DNA from: Paenibacillus sp. PAMC 26794 | GTDB lineage: Bacteria > Bacillota > Bacilli > Paenibacillales > Paenibacillaceae | Assembly: GCF_000316035.1 (NCBI RefSeq) | Contig: NZ_ANHX01000082.1 | Location: forward strand, 1 to 64,000 | DNA length: 64,000 nucleotides | Reading direction: 5' to 3' | Part shown: in pieces, positions 45,430 through 54,917 of the stretch | Position numbering within the stretch: position 1 is the stretch's first letter | How the letters are laid out: each line of letters begins with the position of its first letter | Notes under the pieces: generated by a model | The model's database searches: none | The model's input: the letters and a program-made list of their open reading frames with translations, nothing else | What the model was told of the DNA's origin: nothing | Position numbers and translations under genes: made by a program

Positions 45430-45523
45430 AACCGTACGCTCCTTTATACTTCTGTTGTTCCGCACTTTGTAACACTTTCTATATATATGATCCAATGCAG
45501 GAAAACTTTCGGGTACTCAATAG

Positions 45524-45540
45524 GTAACAAATTTGTTACA
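45524..45540 (-). promoter_or_regulatory. WalR-like box between vanW-type gene and ftsE
   Basis: On the minus strand the sequence reads TGTAAC-AAATT-TGTTAC, a full match to the WalR (YycF) consensus TGTWAH-N5-TGTWAH. On either strand it contains the 16-bp palindrome GTAACAAATTTGTTAC (45524-45539). Confidence 0.5.
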
Positions 45541-45682
45541 ATAAACAACATATGAATCCATGCTTCACCATCGAAACAGGATCGAAGTGGATTTTCCCTG
45601 ATGAAATTCAGGTCTTTTTAAAGGAAATGCCGGGATTGTGTCGAAATGATAATGGCTAACTATGCGAGCAGGAAGTGATGAT

Positions 45683-46369
45683 GTGATAGAAATGCAGGAC
45701 GTGTGGAAGACCTACGCCAATGGGACCCACGCATTACAAGGGGTGTCGGTGAAGATCGACCGCAATGAATTTGTCTATATCGTCGGTCCGTCCGGCGCAG
45801 GTAAATCGACATTTATGAAATTGATGTACAGAGAAGAAGTTCCGACCAAAGGACAAATATCCATTAACGGATTTAATATTGGTAAGTTGAAGCCAAGAAA
45901 GATTCCTTATGTGCGTCGTAACATCGGCGTTGTGTTCCAGGATTTTCGTCTGTTGCCGCGGATGACAGCATTTGAGAATGTGGCATTTGCCATGGAAGTT
46001 ATTGAAGCACCGAAGCGTCATATCAAGAAACGAGTGATGGAAGTACTCGACTTGGTGGGACTGCGCAGTAAAGCAAATCGTGAACCTTCACAGCTCTCGG
46101 GTGGAGAACAGCAACGTATTGCCATTGCACGGGCTATCGTCAATAACCCATCGGTTATTATCGCGGATGAGCCTACAGGTAACCTCGATCCGGAGACGTC
46201 ATGGGGCATTATGCAACTGCTGGATGAGATTAATTTCCGGGGAACAACGATTGTTATGGCGACCCACAACAAAGATATCGTGAATACGATGCGTAAACGG
46301 GTAATCGCTATCGAAAGTGGACGGATTGTACGGGATCAGATGAGAGGGGAATACGGTTATGAATTTTAG
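45683..46369 (+). CDS. ftsE: FtsE, cell-division ABC ATPase
   Basis: 228-aa ATPase that, with FtsX, activates cell-wall hydrolases. Walker A GPSGAGKST (~34-42), signature LSGGEQQR and Walker B VIIADEPTGNLD are present. The GTG at 45683 gives the usual start (MIEMQDVWKTY), with CAGGAAG seven bases upstream. It overlaps ftsX by 11 bases. Confidence 0.96.
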   Translation: MIEMQDVWKTYANGTHALQGVSVKIDRNEFVYIVGPSGAGKSTFMKLMYREEVPTKGQISINGFNIGKLKPRKIPYVRRNIGVVFQDFRLLPRMTAFENVAFAMEVIEAPKRHIKKRVMEVLDLVGLRSKANREPSQLSGGEQQRIAIARAIVNNPSVIIADEPTGNLDPETSWGIMQLLDEINFRGTTIVMATHNKDIVNTMRKRVIAIESGRIVRDQMRGEYGYEF

Positions 46370-47276
46370 TACTCTCTTGCGCCATCTGCGGGAGGGATTC
46401 AAAAACGTATTCCGCAACGGCTGGATGTCCGTAGCCTCCATCATGTCCATCATTGTGTCGCTGTTGATTCTTGGTGTGTTCATGTTGCTGGTGCTCAATG
46501 TAAATTCCATGGCGAATCAGGTTGATAGCCAGGTGGAGATCAGCACGTTCCTCGAACTGAATGTGGACGAGAACCTGCGTAACACACTGGAGCAAGAAAT
46601 CAGCGCGATGCCTGAAGTAAGTGAGATTCGTTTTGTTTCCAAGGAAGAGGGACTTCAGGAGTTCCGTGAACGTCTTGGAGAGAGTGCAGATAACGTGCTT
46701 AGCGGTTTCGATGTGGACAACAACCCACTGCCGGAGACCATTGAAGTTGAGGTCATTGAACCGGAAACCGTCAATTTTGTGGCGCAAAAAATCGAAGCTT
46801 TGAACGAAAAACACCCGGAGAAGCCGATCATGAAAGTGAACTACGGCAAGGAAACGGTGGAAGTATTGTTCAAATTTACGAAGCTTGTTCGTAACATCGG
46901 ATTTATTTTTGTCGGGGGACTGGGTCTCATGTCCATGTTCCTGATCTCGAATACGATTCGCGTAACGATACTGGCACGTCGCCGGGAGATCGGAATTATG
47001 AAGTTGGTTGGCGCAACCAATACCTTTATTCGCTGGCCTTTCTTTATTGAAGGTGCACTCATTGGATTTATTGGCTCGGTCATTACGGTTGGTGTGCTGT
47101 TTGTTGGGTACAGCCAGTTGATGAACACGATTGGTCAGGATGTCTTCATGCAGATGCTTAACTTGATTCCGCTCGGCGAAATCTGGGTGCTGTTTGGAAC
47201 GCTGTTGATCGGACTCGGTGTGCTGGTAGGTATTTTGGGAAGTACACTGTCCATTCGAAAATCACTCAACGTTTAA
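46359..47276 (+). CDS. ftsX: FtsX, cell-division ABC permease-like protein
   Basis: 305-aa membrane partner of FtsE with four helices: one near residues 20-45, then a large extracellular loop (~48-170) and three C-terminal helices (~175-300). The first 11 bases lie inside ftsE. The extracellular loop contacts coiled-coil hydrolases in related systems; such a gene is immediately downstream. Confidence 0.96.
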   Translation: MNFSTLLRHLREGFKNVFRNGWMSVASIMSIIVSLLILGVFMLLVLNVNSMANQVDSQVEISTFLELNVDENLRNTLEQEISAMPEVSEIRFVSKEEGLQEFRERLGESADNVLSGFDVDNNPLPETIEVEVIEPETVNFVAQKIEALNEKHPEKPIMKVNYGKETVEVLFKFTKLVRNIGFIFVGGLGLMSMFLISNTIRVTILARRREIGIMKLVGATNTFIRWPFFIEGALIGFIGSVITVGVLFVGYSQLMNTIGQDVFMQMLNLIPLGEIWVLFGTLLIGLGVLVGILGSTLSIRKSLNV

Positions 47277-47463
47277 TTTTGTTTTCAACGATCGAATTGC
47301 AGAATATGTCGAAAAGAATGGTAAAGCAGGTTCATTAATGGGCGCTGTTTGACGATATGTAGGAAAGACGGAGTCTTTTAAGATTGAAGAAAGCAAAGAA
47401 CATGCTGTTCACCACCTGTGCAGGTTGCTTTCTTGTGAAATCATAGGATGGGGGATCATCATT

Positions 47464-48747
47464 TTGAAAAAAACCGCTTCGCTGCTGGCCTTTACGTTAT
47501 TGGCCAGTTTGACACTTCAACCTTCTGACGGATATGCCAAGAGTAGCATCAGCGATATTGACCAGCAGATTCAGCAACTGGAGAGCAAGGCGGCTTCTGC
47601 CAAGCAGGAGCAAAAAAAAGCGGCTTCCAACAAAAAGGAAGCGCAGCATTACAAGAACAAAACCAACGCTTATCTGAAGGTTGTCATGGAACAGATCAAT
47701 GTCGTTAGTGATGAACTGGCCAGTGTATCCTTGCAGATCGAGAACACGGAGGAAGATCTCCGTACAACGAAAAAAGATCTGCAAGCGGCAGAAGAACGCA
47801 TCGTTGCAAGGGAAAAATTGTTGGAGTCACGTGTACGCCTGATGTACACAGACGGTGCTGTATCCTATCTGGATGTATTGTTGTCCTCTACTAGCTTCAC
47901 TGACTTCCTGACCCGTGCGGATTCACTGAAAACGATCGTGGATCAGGATCAGCATCTGCTGGATGAGCACAAAGCGGACAAGCAACTGGTCGTGGACAAA
48001 AAGGCAGAATTGGATGTGCAATATGCGGAAGCCAAGAGTCTGTATGCACAGAAGAAACAGCGCAAGTCCCAATTGAATGAAAAAGAAGCGGAAAAGCAAG
48101 TGCTTCTCGCTTCATATGATGCTAAAATTGAAGAGTCAGAAGAGCTGACACAAGAGCAGGAAGATGTATTAATGCAGATTGCCAGCAAACGTTCGGCACT
48201 TCTTCAAGAGAAAAATAAATTGCGTGAACAGCAAGCTGCAGCTGCAGCCAAAGCAAAAGCCGCGGCAGCCGCCCGGGCGAAAGCTGCAGCCAAGACACTA
48301 ACCAGAGTGAGTTCGGATAGCAGCACGAGTGGTTCAACCAGTTCATATTCAGGCGGCAATGGCGTATTTAGTATGCCTATCTCTGGTGGAAGGATTTCCT
48401 CCTCGTTTGGTCCACGTACACATCCTATTACCGGAGAAGTGGGCAAACTGCATGCTGGCGTTGACTTTGCTGTTCCGCAAGGAACGACAGTACGAGCGGT
48501 CTCCGGTGGTGTCGTGATTGTTGCTGAATGGATGAGTGGTTATGGTAATGCCGTAATTATCGATCATGGTGGAGGATTATGGACCTTATATGCTCATAAC
48601 AGTAGTTTGAGTGTTAGTAAAGGTGATACAGTCTCACGTGGAGATAAGATCTCAGAATCAGGCAATACCGGTAATTCTACGGGACCGCACTTGCATTTCG
48701 AAGTACGTGAAAACGGGACTCCTGTCAATCCGATGAACTATCTGTAA
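47464..48747 (+). CDS. Secreted coiled-coil M23 endopeptidase, likely FtsEX-controlled
   Basis: 427-aa exported protein. The signal peptide covers residues ~1-26 (KKTASLLAFTLLASLTLQ), a long EnvC/PcsB-like coiled coil spans ~30-260 with an Ala/Lys-rich stretch, then a Ser/Thr/Gly linker and a LytM/M23 domain (~300-427). Metal and catalytic motifs HAGVD, LYAH and HLHFE are intact, so it should be an active peptidoglycan endopeptidase rather than a degenerate EnvC-type activator. It starts with TTG behind GGGGGA. Position after ftsEX suggests the CwlO/PcsB role. Confidence 0.9.
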   Translation: MKKTASLLAFTLLASLTLQPSDGYAKSSISDIDQQIQQLESKAASAKQEQKKAASNKKEAQHYKNKTNAYLKVVMEQINVVSDELASVSLQIENTEEDLRTTKKDLQAAEERIVAREKLLESRVRLMYTDGAVSYLDVLLSSTSFTDFLTRADSLKTIVDQDQHLLDEHKADKQLVVDKKAELDVQYAEAKSLYAQKKQRKSQLNEKEAEKQVLLASYDAKIEESEELTQEQEDVLMQIASKRSALLQEKNKLREQQAAAAAKAKAAAAARAKAAAKTLTRVSSDSSTSGSTSSYSGGNGVFSMPISGGRISSSFGPRTHPITGEVGKLHAGVDFAVPQGTTVRAVSGGVVIVAEWMSGYGNAVIIDHGGGLWTLYAHNSSLSVSKGDTVSRGDKISESGNTGNSTGPHLHFEVRENGTPVNPMNYL

Positions 48748-48881
48748 AATTTGTGTAAGCACCGAATGGAAAAAACATATTCCGTACAAGCTAGACATAT
48801 ACTAAGCTGGCATGTTCAGGGAATGGGTCCAAGAAACAATGGAATCGGACACGCTTCAAAACTAAAGGCGGTGACAAACGG

Positions 48882-50354
48882 ATGATGAAGAAAAGATCGG
48901 CGCTACTGCTTGTCATTGTGGGTCTCCTGGGTGGTAGTTTGCTAACCCTGGTATTAATGACTTATCCAGGAATAGCGAACCAGACCACAGCGGGCGAAGG
49001 TTTGCTGGCTAGTGTAACCGGCAATTCACAGCAGAAGAACGATTTGAAAAAGATTGAAACTGCGATGAATTTGATCTCCAGCAACTATTATAAAGACGTG
49101 GATCAGACCAAATTGATTGACGGTGCGATCAACGGCATGATGGAATCGCTTGGTGATCCGTACTCCAACTATATGGGGCAGGAAACGGCTGCTCAGTTTG
49201 AAGAGTCGATCGAAGGTTCATTTACCGGTATTGGCGCAGAGGTATCCTCACAGGATGGAAATGTCATTGTTGTTTCCCCAATCAAAGGATCTCCAGCCGA
49301 GAAAGCGGGTATTCGTGCGAAAGATATGATTATGTCGGTCAACGGCGAATCCCTGCAAGGTTTGGAACTCAACAAGGCTGTTAACAAAATCAGAGGTCCC
49401 AAGGGCAGTGAAGCGAAGGTACAGGTCAAACGTGCCGGATCTTCCGAGCTGATTGAATTTGTCATTGTACGGGATGACATTGATCTGGAGACCGTATATG
49501 CTCACATGGAGGATGGCGGAATTGGTGTTATTGCCATTACTCAATTCTCTTTGAATACAGGCGATCGCTTCAAGGAAGAATTGGCGAAGCTTGAGAAGCA
49601 GAACATGAAAGGTCTGGTCATCGACGTACGGAATGACCCAGGCGGTGTATTGCAAGTCGTTATTGATATTGCTGAACAGTTTGTTCCTAAAGGCAAGGTT
49701 ATTGTGCAAGTGGAAGACAAAAACGGCAAAAAGGAACAAAGCAAATCCAATGGATCAGCCAAAGCTTATCCAGTCACAGTCCTGATGAACAAAGGCAGTG
49801 CGAGTGCGTCGGAGATTTTGGCCGGTGCATTACAACAGTCAGCAGGTGCCAAGTTGATTGGAGAAAATTCCTTTGGTAAAGGAACCGTACAGACGAGTTA
49901 TGACAAGCAGATGGGTGACGGCAGCTTGCTGAAGATCACCATTGCCAAGTGGCTCACTCCGAACGGGGACTGGATTCATGAAAAAGGAATCAAACCGGAT
50001 ATCGCGGTAGACCAGCCGGATTATTTCTCGGTGGCACCGATTAACAAAGAGAAGTTACCACTGAAATATGACAGCAATAGCACGGATGTGAAAAGTGCGC
50101 AGACGATGCTGAGAGGACTCGATTTCAAACCGGATCGTGTGGATGGATACTACGACCAGAAGACGGAAGAAGCGGTCAAGGCATTCCAGAAGCAAAAAGG
50201 CATTCAGGCCACAGGCCAGATTGACGAGAAAACCGCTGAATCACTGGAAGCGGCTCTGATTGAACGTATTGCCAATCCTCAATATGATGCACAGCTGAAA
50301 CGCGCGATCGAAAATGTCTCAAAGGATATTTCGTCCGCTGTGTCGAAGCCATAA
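48882..50354 (+). CDS. ctpB: CtpB-like S41 C-terminal processing peptidase
   Basis: 490-aa membrane-anchored serine protease. An N-terminal helix (~5-27) is followed by a PDZ domain (~105-190) and the catalytic core with GSASAS (Ser ~308), GENSFGKG (Lys ~333) and Gln ~337, a Ser-Lys-Gln arrangement matching B. subtilis CtpB. A peptidoglycan-binding type 1 domain (~390-460) closes it. B. subtilis CtpB cleaves SpoIVFA during sporulation. It is followed by a strong terminator at 50354-50383. Confidence 0.94.
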   Translation: MMKKRSALLLVIVGLLGGSLLTLVLMTYPGIANQTTAGEGLLASVTGNSQQKNDLKKIETAMNLISSNYYKDVDQTKLIDGAINGMMESLGDPYSNYMGQETAAQFEESIEGSFTGIGAEVSSQDGNVIVVSPIKGSPAEKAGIRAKDMIMSVNGESLQGLELNKAVNKIRGPKGSEAKVQVKRAGSSELIEFVIVRDDIDLETVYAHMEDGGIGVIAITQFSLNTGDRFKEELAKLEKQNMKGLVIDVRNDPGGVLQVVIDIAEQFVPKGKVIVQVEDKNGKKEQSKSNGSAKAYPVTVLMNKGSASASEILAGALQQSAGAKLIGENSFGKGTVQTSYDKQMGDGSLLKITIAKWLTPNGDWIHEKGIKPDIAVDQPDYFSVAPINKEKLPLKYDSNSTDVKSAQTMLRGLDFKPDRVDGYYDQKTEEAVKAFQKQKGIQATGQIDEKTAESLEAALIERIANPQYDAQLKRAIENVSKDISSAVSKP

Positions 50355-50383
50355 AGAAGGCTGATTTTCAGCCTTCTTTTTTT
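50354..50383 (+). terminator. Terminator of ctpB
   Basis: AAGAAGGCTGA / TCAGCCTTCTT stem with a TTT loop and a long T-run. Confidence 0.9.
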
Positions 50384-50418
50384 CTGAACCGGCTGAAGGA
50401 GAGGGGTGACCGTCCACA

Positions 50419-51747
50419 ATGGAATGGGTATGGCCGTGGTTAACTACATTAGGCGAAGCATTGTTGCAGTTGTTTATTCAGCCGTTTTATTATATTGCGG
50501 TGATCCTGATTGCGCTCATCTATCATCGTCAGTTACTACAGGAGCGTAAATTGTTCCATGTTCGTTTGCAAAGCTCGATAACACAGACGATTCGTGCCGT
50601 GCTCGGAGGCATACTCATTGGTACCATCGTCTCGATTGTGTCCCTATTCCTCGGTGCACATCTTACACTGGGAAGCCTGATATGCATATGGGCTGCAACG
50701 TTAATTTTATCCTTGTTTCGTATCCGGTATCTGTGTTTTGCCTACGCAGCCGGGTTACTGGGTGTGCTGCAATTTGGTTTGAATCTGGCTTCAGGCTGGC
50801 AACCATCGGGTTGGATGGGGAGTATAACGGAAACGTTACGTACCCTGGATATGCCTGCACTGCTTGTCCTGGCGGCCCTTCTACATATGGGTGAAGCCCT
50901 GTTGGTACGGATGCAGGGGGTATCGATGGCATCACCGCTTCTCTTCGAGGGAAAACGCGGGAAACTGGTTGGTGGTTATCAATTGCAACAGTTCTGGGCC
51001 ATTCCCCTACTGATTCTTGTCCCAGTCACAGGTAGTGGCGCGGAACTGGCTTGGAATCCACTGATGAATGCAGGTCATAGTTACATGCTGGTTGCGTTGC
51101 CGATTATGCTCGGATTTGGTGAGATAACGCAGAGTATGCTTCCGGGACAAAAGGTGCAGATCTCATCCAAGCGGTTGATGATATATGGGGCAACTTTGCT
51201 CGTGTTCAGTTTGCTTGCTGCATGGTGGTCTCCACTCATGGTGGTTGCTGCGCTGATTGCATTTATTGGACATGAATTTCTGGTATGGTACAGCGCGTTT
51301 GAAGAGCAAAACCGCAGTCCGGTATTTGTCCATCCGCAGCATGGGTTGAAGGTATTGGCTGTTATTCCGGAGAGTCCTGCTGCAGATTTGGGGATTGAAG
51401 CAGGAGAGACATTGTACAAGGTGAATGGTAAGTTGGTTCATTCGCCGGAAGAGTTACATCGTGCCCTGCGGATGAACCCGGCTTTTTGCAAGCTCGAGGT
51501 ACGAAATCACCAGGGAGAAAGCAAGTTCATGCAACGAGCGATCTATGAAGGGGAGCATCATCAGCTTGGGGTCATTATGGCACCGGACAATCACGAGGTC
51601 TGGGCGATTCGGTTACGTCCACTGACGCTGTTCCATATCATCAACCTCAAATTGCTTGCCCGTCTGAAAAAACCACATAGGGACGAAGCTCCCTTGGCGT
51701 TACCGCCAGCTCCTGTGGCCAGTGATAAAGGGTCCGTGGAGATGTAA
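50419..51747 (+). CDS. minJ: MinJ-like polar division-site protein
   Basis: 442-aa membrane protein with six to eight helices in residues ~15-295 and a PDZ domain at ~305-375 (GLKVLAVIPESPAADLGIEAGETLYKVNGKLV). In B. subtilis MinJ (YvjD) bridges DivIVA to MinD and sits after ctpB near uvrB; the order is the same here. No swrA gene lies between. Sequence conservation is modest, so the call combines topology, PDZ and synteny. A bidirectional terminator follows. Confidence 0.85.
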   Translation: MEWVWPWLTTLGEALLQLFIQPFYYIAVILIALIYHRQLLQERKLFHVRLQSSITQTIRAVLGGILIGTIVSIVSLFLGAHLTLGSLICIWAATLILSLFRIRYLCFAYAAGLLGVLQFGLNLASGWQPSGWMGSITETLRTLDMPALLVLAALLHMGEALLVRMQGVSMASPLLFEGKRGKLVGGYQLQQFWAIPLLILVPVTGSGAELAWNPLMNAGHSYMLVALPIMLGFGEITQSMLPGQKVQISSKRLMIYGATLLVFSLLAAWWSPLMVVAALIAFIGHEFLVWYSAFEEQNRSPVFVHPQHGLKVLAVIPESPAADLGIEAGETLYKVNGKLVHSPEELHRALRMNPAFCKLEVRNHQGESKFMQRAIYEGEHHQLGVIMAPDNHEVWAIRLRPLTLFHIINLKLLARLKKPHRDEAPLALPPAPVASDKGSVEM

Positions 51748-51788
51748 CTAGCATACGTGATGAAGTATGTTGCATAAATAAAACAATG

Positions 51789-51836
51789 AAAAAGGTATTT
51801 CCGAGCGCCGTCACAGGCAAGGGAAATACCTTTTTT
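51789..51836. terminator. Bidirectional terminator after minJ
   Basis: AAAAAGGTATTTCC (51789-51802) / GGAAATACCTTTTTT (51822-51836), serving minJ and the convergent response regulator gene. Confidence 0.88.
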
Positions 51837-51837
51837 G

Positions 51838-52527
51838 TTATTTTTTTAACATAAAGATGGCGATCTGGGTCCGATCACGCAAGCTCAGCTTGCCGAGAAT
51901 ATCCGTGACGTAGTTTTTGACCGTGCCTTCACTGAGGAACAATTTGGCGGCAATTTCCTTATTGGATAACCCCTCCGATATGGCCTCGGCAACCTCCAGC
52001 TCCATACGTGTCAGTCCATAGGCTTCGATTGAATTCTGGGTCAGGGGAATTGTAGCAGGACGAAGAAGTCCTGTTAGCTTGCGGGCAATATCCGGATGGA
52101 TTAACATATCGCCGTTATGTACGGTCTTGATGCCTTGAATGATCCGCTCGGGGGGCACATTTTTGAGCAAATAACCGCTTGCTCCATTCTGTAATGCCTG
52201 AATAATATACTCATCGTCGTCAAACGTAGTCAGCATGAGCACCTGGATTTCAGGAAAACGTGCCTTTATGCGTTGTGTACCTTCAACTCCGTCACATTCC
52301 GGCATCCGAATATCCATCAACACGACGTCCGCAGGCGTTCCTGCTTCAAGCAATGCCAACGCTTCCTGCCCATTTGAGGCCGTGCCTGTAACACTAATGC
52401 CGGAGCCCAGTCCGAGCAGCACTTTAAGGCTTTCGCGAATGAAGTAGTCATCGTCGGCGAGAATCAGCCGAATAAGTGGGGGCTGGCCTGAATCATTCTT
52501 GTTGTTTACATCATTCCGTACGGACAT
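51838..52527 (-). CDS. NarL/LuxR-type response regulator (LnrK-like)
   Basis: 229-aa transcription factor. The receiver domain (~18-135) has the phospho-acceptor Asp ~72 in VVLMDIRMPE and the acidic pocket ADDD. The C-terminal LuxR-type HTH spans ~165-225 (LTRMELEVAEAISEGLSNKEIAAKLFLS). The start at 52527 is preferred because a GTG at 52539 abuts the ribosome binding site. It follows its kinase by about 20 bases. The array matches linearmycin-resistance lnrJK of B. subtilis; the true inducer here is unknown. Confidence 0.9.
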   Translation of the reverse strand: MSVRNDVNNKNDSGQPPLIRLILADDDYFIRESLKVLLGLGSGISVTGTASNGQEALALLEAGTPADVVLMDIRMPECDGVEGTQRIKARFPEIQVLMLTTFDDDEYIIQALQNGASGYLLKNVPPERIIQGIKTVHNGDMLIHPDIARKLTGLLRPATIPLTQNSIEAYGLTRMELEVAEAISEGLSNKEIAAKLFLSEGTVKNYVTDILGKLSLRDRTQIAIFMLKK

Positions 52528-52547
52528 GAGAACATTCACTTCCTTTT

Positions 52548-53759
52548 TCAGAGTATATTCAACTGGTTCGTTATTGGAATGCGTGTAATCACTGTATACG
52601 GAAAAGCCGATTGGATCTCCATGGTTCCTCCCACCATTTGTGTACGTAGAAGCATGCCTTCCTGTCCTATACCATTTCGCTTGGAAGAATGGGGATTGAT
52701 TATGCCATCATTACTTACACTCATACACACTTCCTGATCCCCGAATACCAGTTCTACGGTGATTGAAGAAGCATTTCCGTGTCGCAGGGCATTGGTCAGG
52801 GCTTCTTTGGCATTTTTGTATAAAACAATCTGTATGCTGGGATACAGCACATGGGATGTGCCATGAACTTCATAATTTGTCTTCACGTCGGTATCTCTAC
52901 CCAATTCCTCTAGGAGACGATCCAGGGCGTAGGCTTCGGATGCATAGGAATTAGGTTGCAGTTTGTGTAGTGTGCTGCGCATATCATCCATACTATCGGC
53001 CAATTGATCGCGAATCTGTCTCACCATTTCCGTTCCTTGTTCCATATTCAAGGGGAGGGTCAGGAGGGCGGCTTCCGACATCATTTTGGTGCGAATCAGT
53101 CGATGCCCGATATCGTCATGAAGCTGTCTTGAGATACGAGTGCGTTCCTCTGCCTGAGCCACTCCTTCAAGTTGCTTTGTAAATAACAGCAGCTGCGCAC
53201 GCGCTTCTTGTAGCTCATAATGTTTGCTGCGAAGTTCGTCATAGACTTGTTCCAGTTGTCCGCGGCTGCTCGCCGTTCTTGATCCCTGCCAGGACATAGC
53301 CGCTGTGATGAGCAGAAGCAGGTTGCCAAGAACCATCGCAGTTGTCTCTGTGGAGAGTAATGTAGTGGCGGTTGTATTTAGTGTGGTTAACCCTGGCTGT
53401 GGTGCCTGTGGGTCAGAATAATGCCAATGCAAAGCGACATTGTTAGCGACAAGCTGAATTGCAAACATCAACCATCTCCGACTTCCCTCCAGTCTGTATA
53501 TATACACGTAGAGCACGGATAGAGAGAGGAAAAGCATAAATGGTCCATATATTGCAATCAGCCAGCAGCTCCAGAGTATTTCGGCCAGAAGCAACAGCCA
53601 CTGCTGTGTACTTGAACGGTTGAAATCTTTCCACACGGAGAGTGCAAGTGCAATGATGATATACAGGGTGTAGACGGCTTCGTTTTCCAAGGGCAGCATC
53701 AACATGTACAGTACTGCTGGAACGATAATTAATCCGTATTGCAGAAACCGCATCGGCAT
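52548..53759 (-). CDS. Sensor histidine kinase, NarL-partner type (LnrJ-like)
   Basis: 403-aa membrane kinase. Five to six hydrophobic segments lie in residues ~5-155 with almost no extracellular domain, then a coiled linker, HisKA_3 with the phosphorylated His ~214 (SRQLHDDIGHRL) and a HATPase domain ending in GIGQEGMLLRTQMVGG. Such intramembrane-sensing kinases detect lipid or membrane stress and pair with ABC exporters. A divergent exporter operon starts 210 bases away. Confidence 0.9.
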   Translation of the reverse strand: MPMRFLQYGLIIVPAVLYMLMLPLENEAVYTLYIIIALALSVWKDFNRSSTQQWLLLLAEILWSCWLIAIYGPFMLFLSLSVLYVYIYRLEGSRRWLMFAIQLVANNVALHWHYSDPQAPQPGLTTLNTTATTLLSTETTAMVLGNLLLLITAAMSWQGSRTASSRGQLEQVYDELRSKHYELQEARAQLLLFTKQLEGVAQAEERTRISRQLHDDIGHRLIRTKMMSEAALLTLPLNMEQGTEMVRQIRDQLADSMDDMRSTLHKLQPNSYASEAYALDRLLEELGRDTDVKTNYEVHGTSHVLYPSIQIVLYKNAKEALTNALRHGNASSITVELVFGDQEVCMSVSNDGIINPHSSKRNGIGQEGMLLRTQMVGGTMEIQSAFPYTVITRIPITNQLNIL

Positions 53760-53841
53760 ATGTAAATGACATCCTTTTTATAAAAAGTGGAGTAGAAAAT
53801 CTCTCGGTAATGCGCCCTTGATTATACCATAAGCAGCATTC

Positions 53842-53874
53842 GAATCAGGAGATGACTTAAGTCACCTTCGATTC
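53842..53874. promoter_or_regulatory. Dyad in the kinase/exporter divergent region
   Basis: Perfect 12-bp palindrome TGACTTAAGTCA (53853-53864), flanked symmetrically by GAATC (53842-53846) and GATTC (53870-53874). Candidate operator for the response regulator. Confidence 0.45.
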
Positions 53875-53969
53875 ATGACTTTTTGTACCTTCGCTACAGA
53901 CTACGATCCGTTACAATAAAATCATGAAATCCAGCGGCGAAGGCCGAAACGGAAAAGGGGCGTAAAGGG

Positions 53970-54905
53970 ATGGGCATACTTGAAGTAGATCATGTAGTAA
54001 AACGATACGGTAGCAAGCTGTCCGTGGATCATTTGGACCTTAGTGTTGGCAAAGGCGAGATTTTTGGATTGCTTGGTCCCAATGGAGCAGGAAAAAGTAC
54101 CACCATCAGCATGATTGCAGGGCTCCTGAATATGGATCAGGGTGAAATTAGATTAGATGGTATCTCGGTCAAGGAGCGACCGCTTGAAGTAAAGCGCAAG
54201 ATCGGACTGGTTCCGCAGGATCTGGCTTTATACGAAACCATGTCTGCTGCGGAGAATGTGACCTTTTTTGCCCGACTGTATGGACTACGTGGAAAATTGC
54301 TTAAGGAAAGAGTGCAGGAGTCCCTTGAATTTGTAGGGTTACAGGATAAAGCAAAGGATGCCCCCTCGACCTTCTCTGGTGGTATGAAACGCAGGTTAAA
54401 CATCGCATGTGCGATTACACATCGCCCGGATCTAATAATTATGGATGAACCTACAGTTGGTATTGATCCGCAATCTCGGAATCATATTCTTGAATCGGTA
54501 CGCACACTCAACAAGATGGGTTCAACGATCATATATACAAGTCATTACATGGAGGAAGTGGCGGCGATTAGTCACCGGGTTGCGATTATGGATCAGGGGC
54601 GAATTATTGCCTGTGGGACTGAAGCAGAGTTGAGAGAACGGGTAGCATCGGAGGAAAAAGTAGTGCTCTCCACTTCCGGTATCGGTCCCGATGCCGTGGA
54701 AGAACTGAAACTTCACCCCCGTGTGCGGATGGTAGACGTTTCAGAGAATACACTGACCATTACGCTGCCTTCGGCACAGCAGGATCTGCAGGATCTGCTC
54801 TTCATTTGCAGCAAACATGAAGTATCCATTCAGTCGCTCAAGGTCGAAGAGCCGGATCTGGAAACGTTGTTCCTCAATCTGACCGGGCGTACGCTTCGGG
54901 ACTAG
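53970..54905 (+). CDS. ABC-2 exporter ATP-binding subunit (LnrL-like)
   Basis: 311-aa ATPase. Walker A GPNGAGKST (~36-44), Q-loop VPQDLALYETM, signature FSGGMKRR, Walker B LIIMDEPTVGID and a C-terminal DUF4162-type extension (~215-305). It is first of three genes encoding an exporter divergent from a two-component system. AAAGGGG precedes the ATG. Size and arrangement equal LnrL of B. subtilis. Confidence 0.92.
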   Translation: MGILEVDHVVKRYGSKLSVDHLDLSVGKGEIFGLLGPNGAGKSTTISMIAGLLNMDQGEIRLDGISVKERPLEVKRKIGLVPQDLALYETMSAAENVTFFARLYGLRGKLLKERVQESLEFVGLQDKAKDAPSTFSGGMKRRLNIACAITHRPDLIIMDEPTVGIDPQSRNHILESVRTLNKMGSTIIYTSHYMEEVAAISHRVAIMDQGRIIACGTEAELRERVASEEKVVLSTSGIGPDAVEELKLHPRVRMVDVSENTLTITLPSAQQDLQDLLFICSKHEVSIQSLKVEEPDLETLFLNLTGRTLRD

Positions 54906-54917
54906 GGGGAGCAAGAG

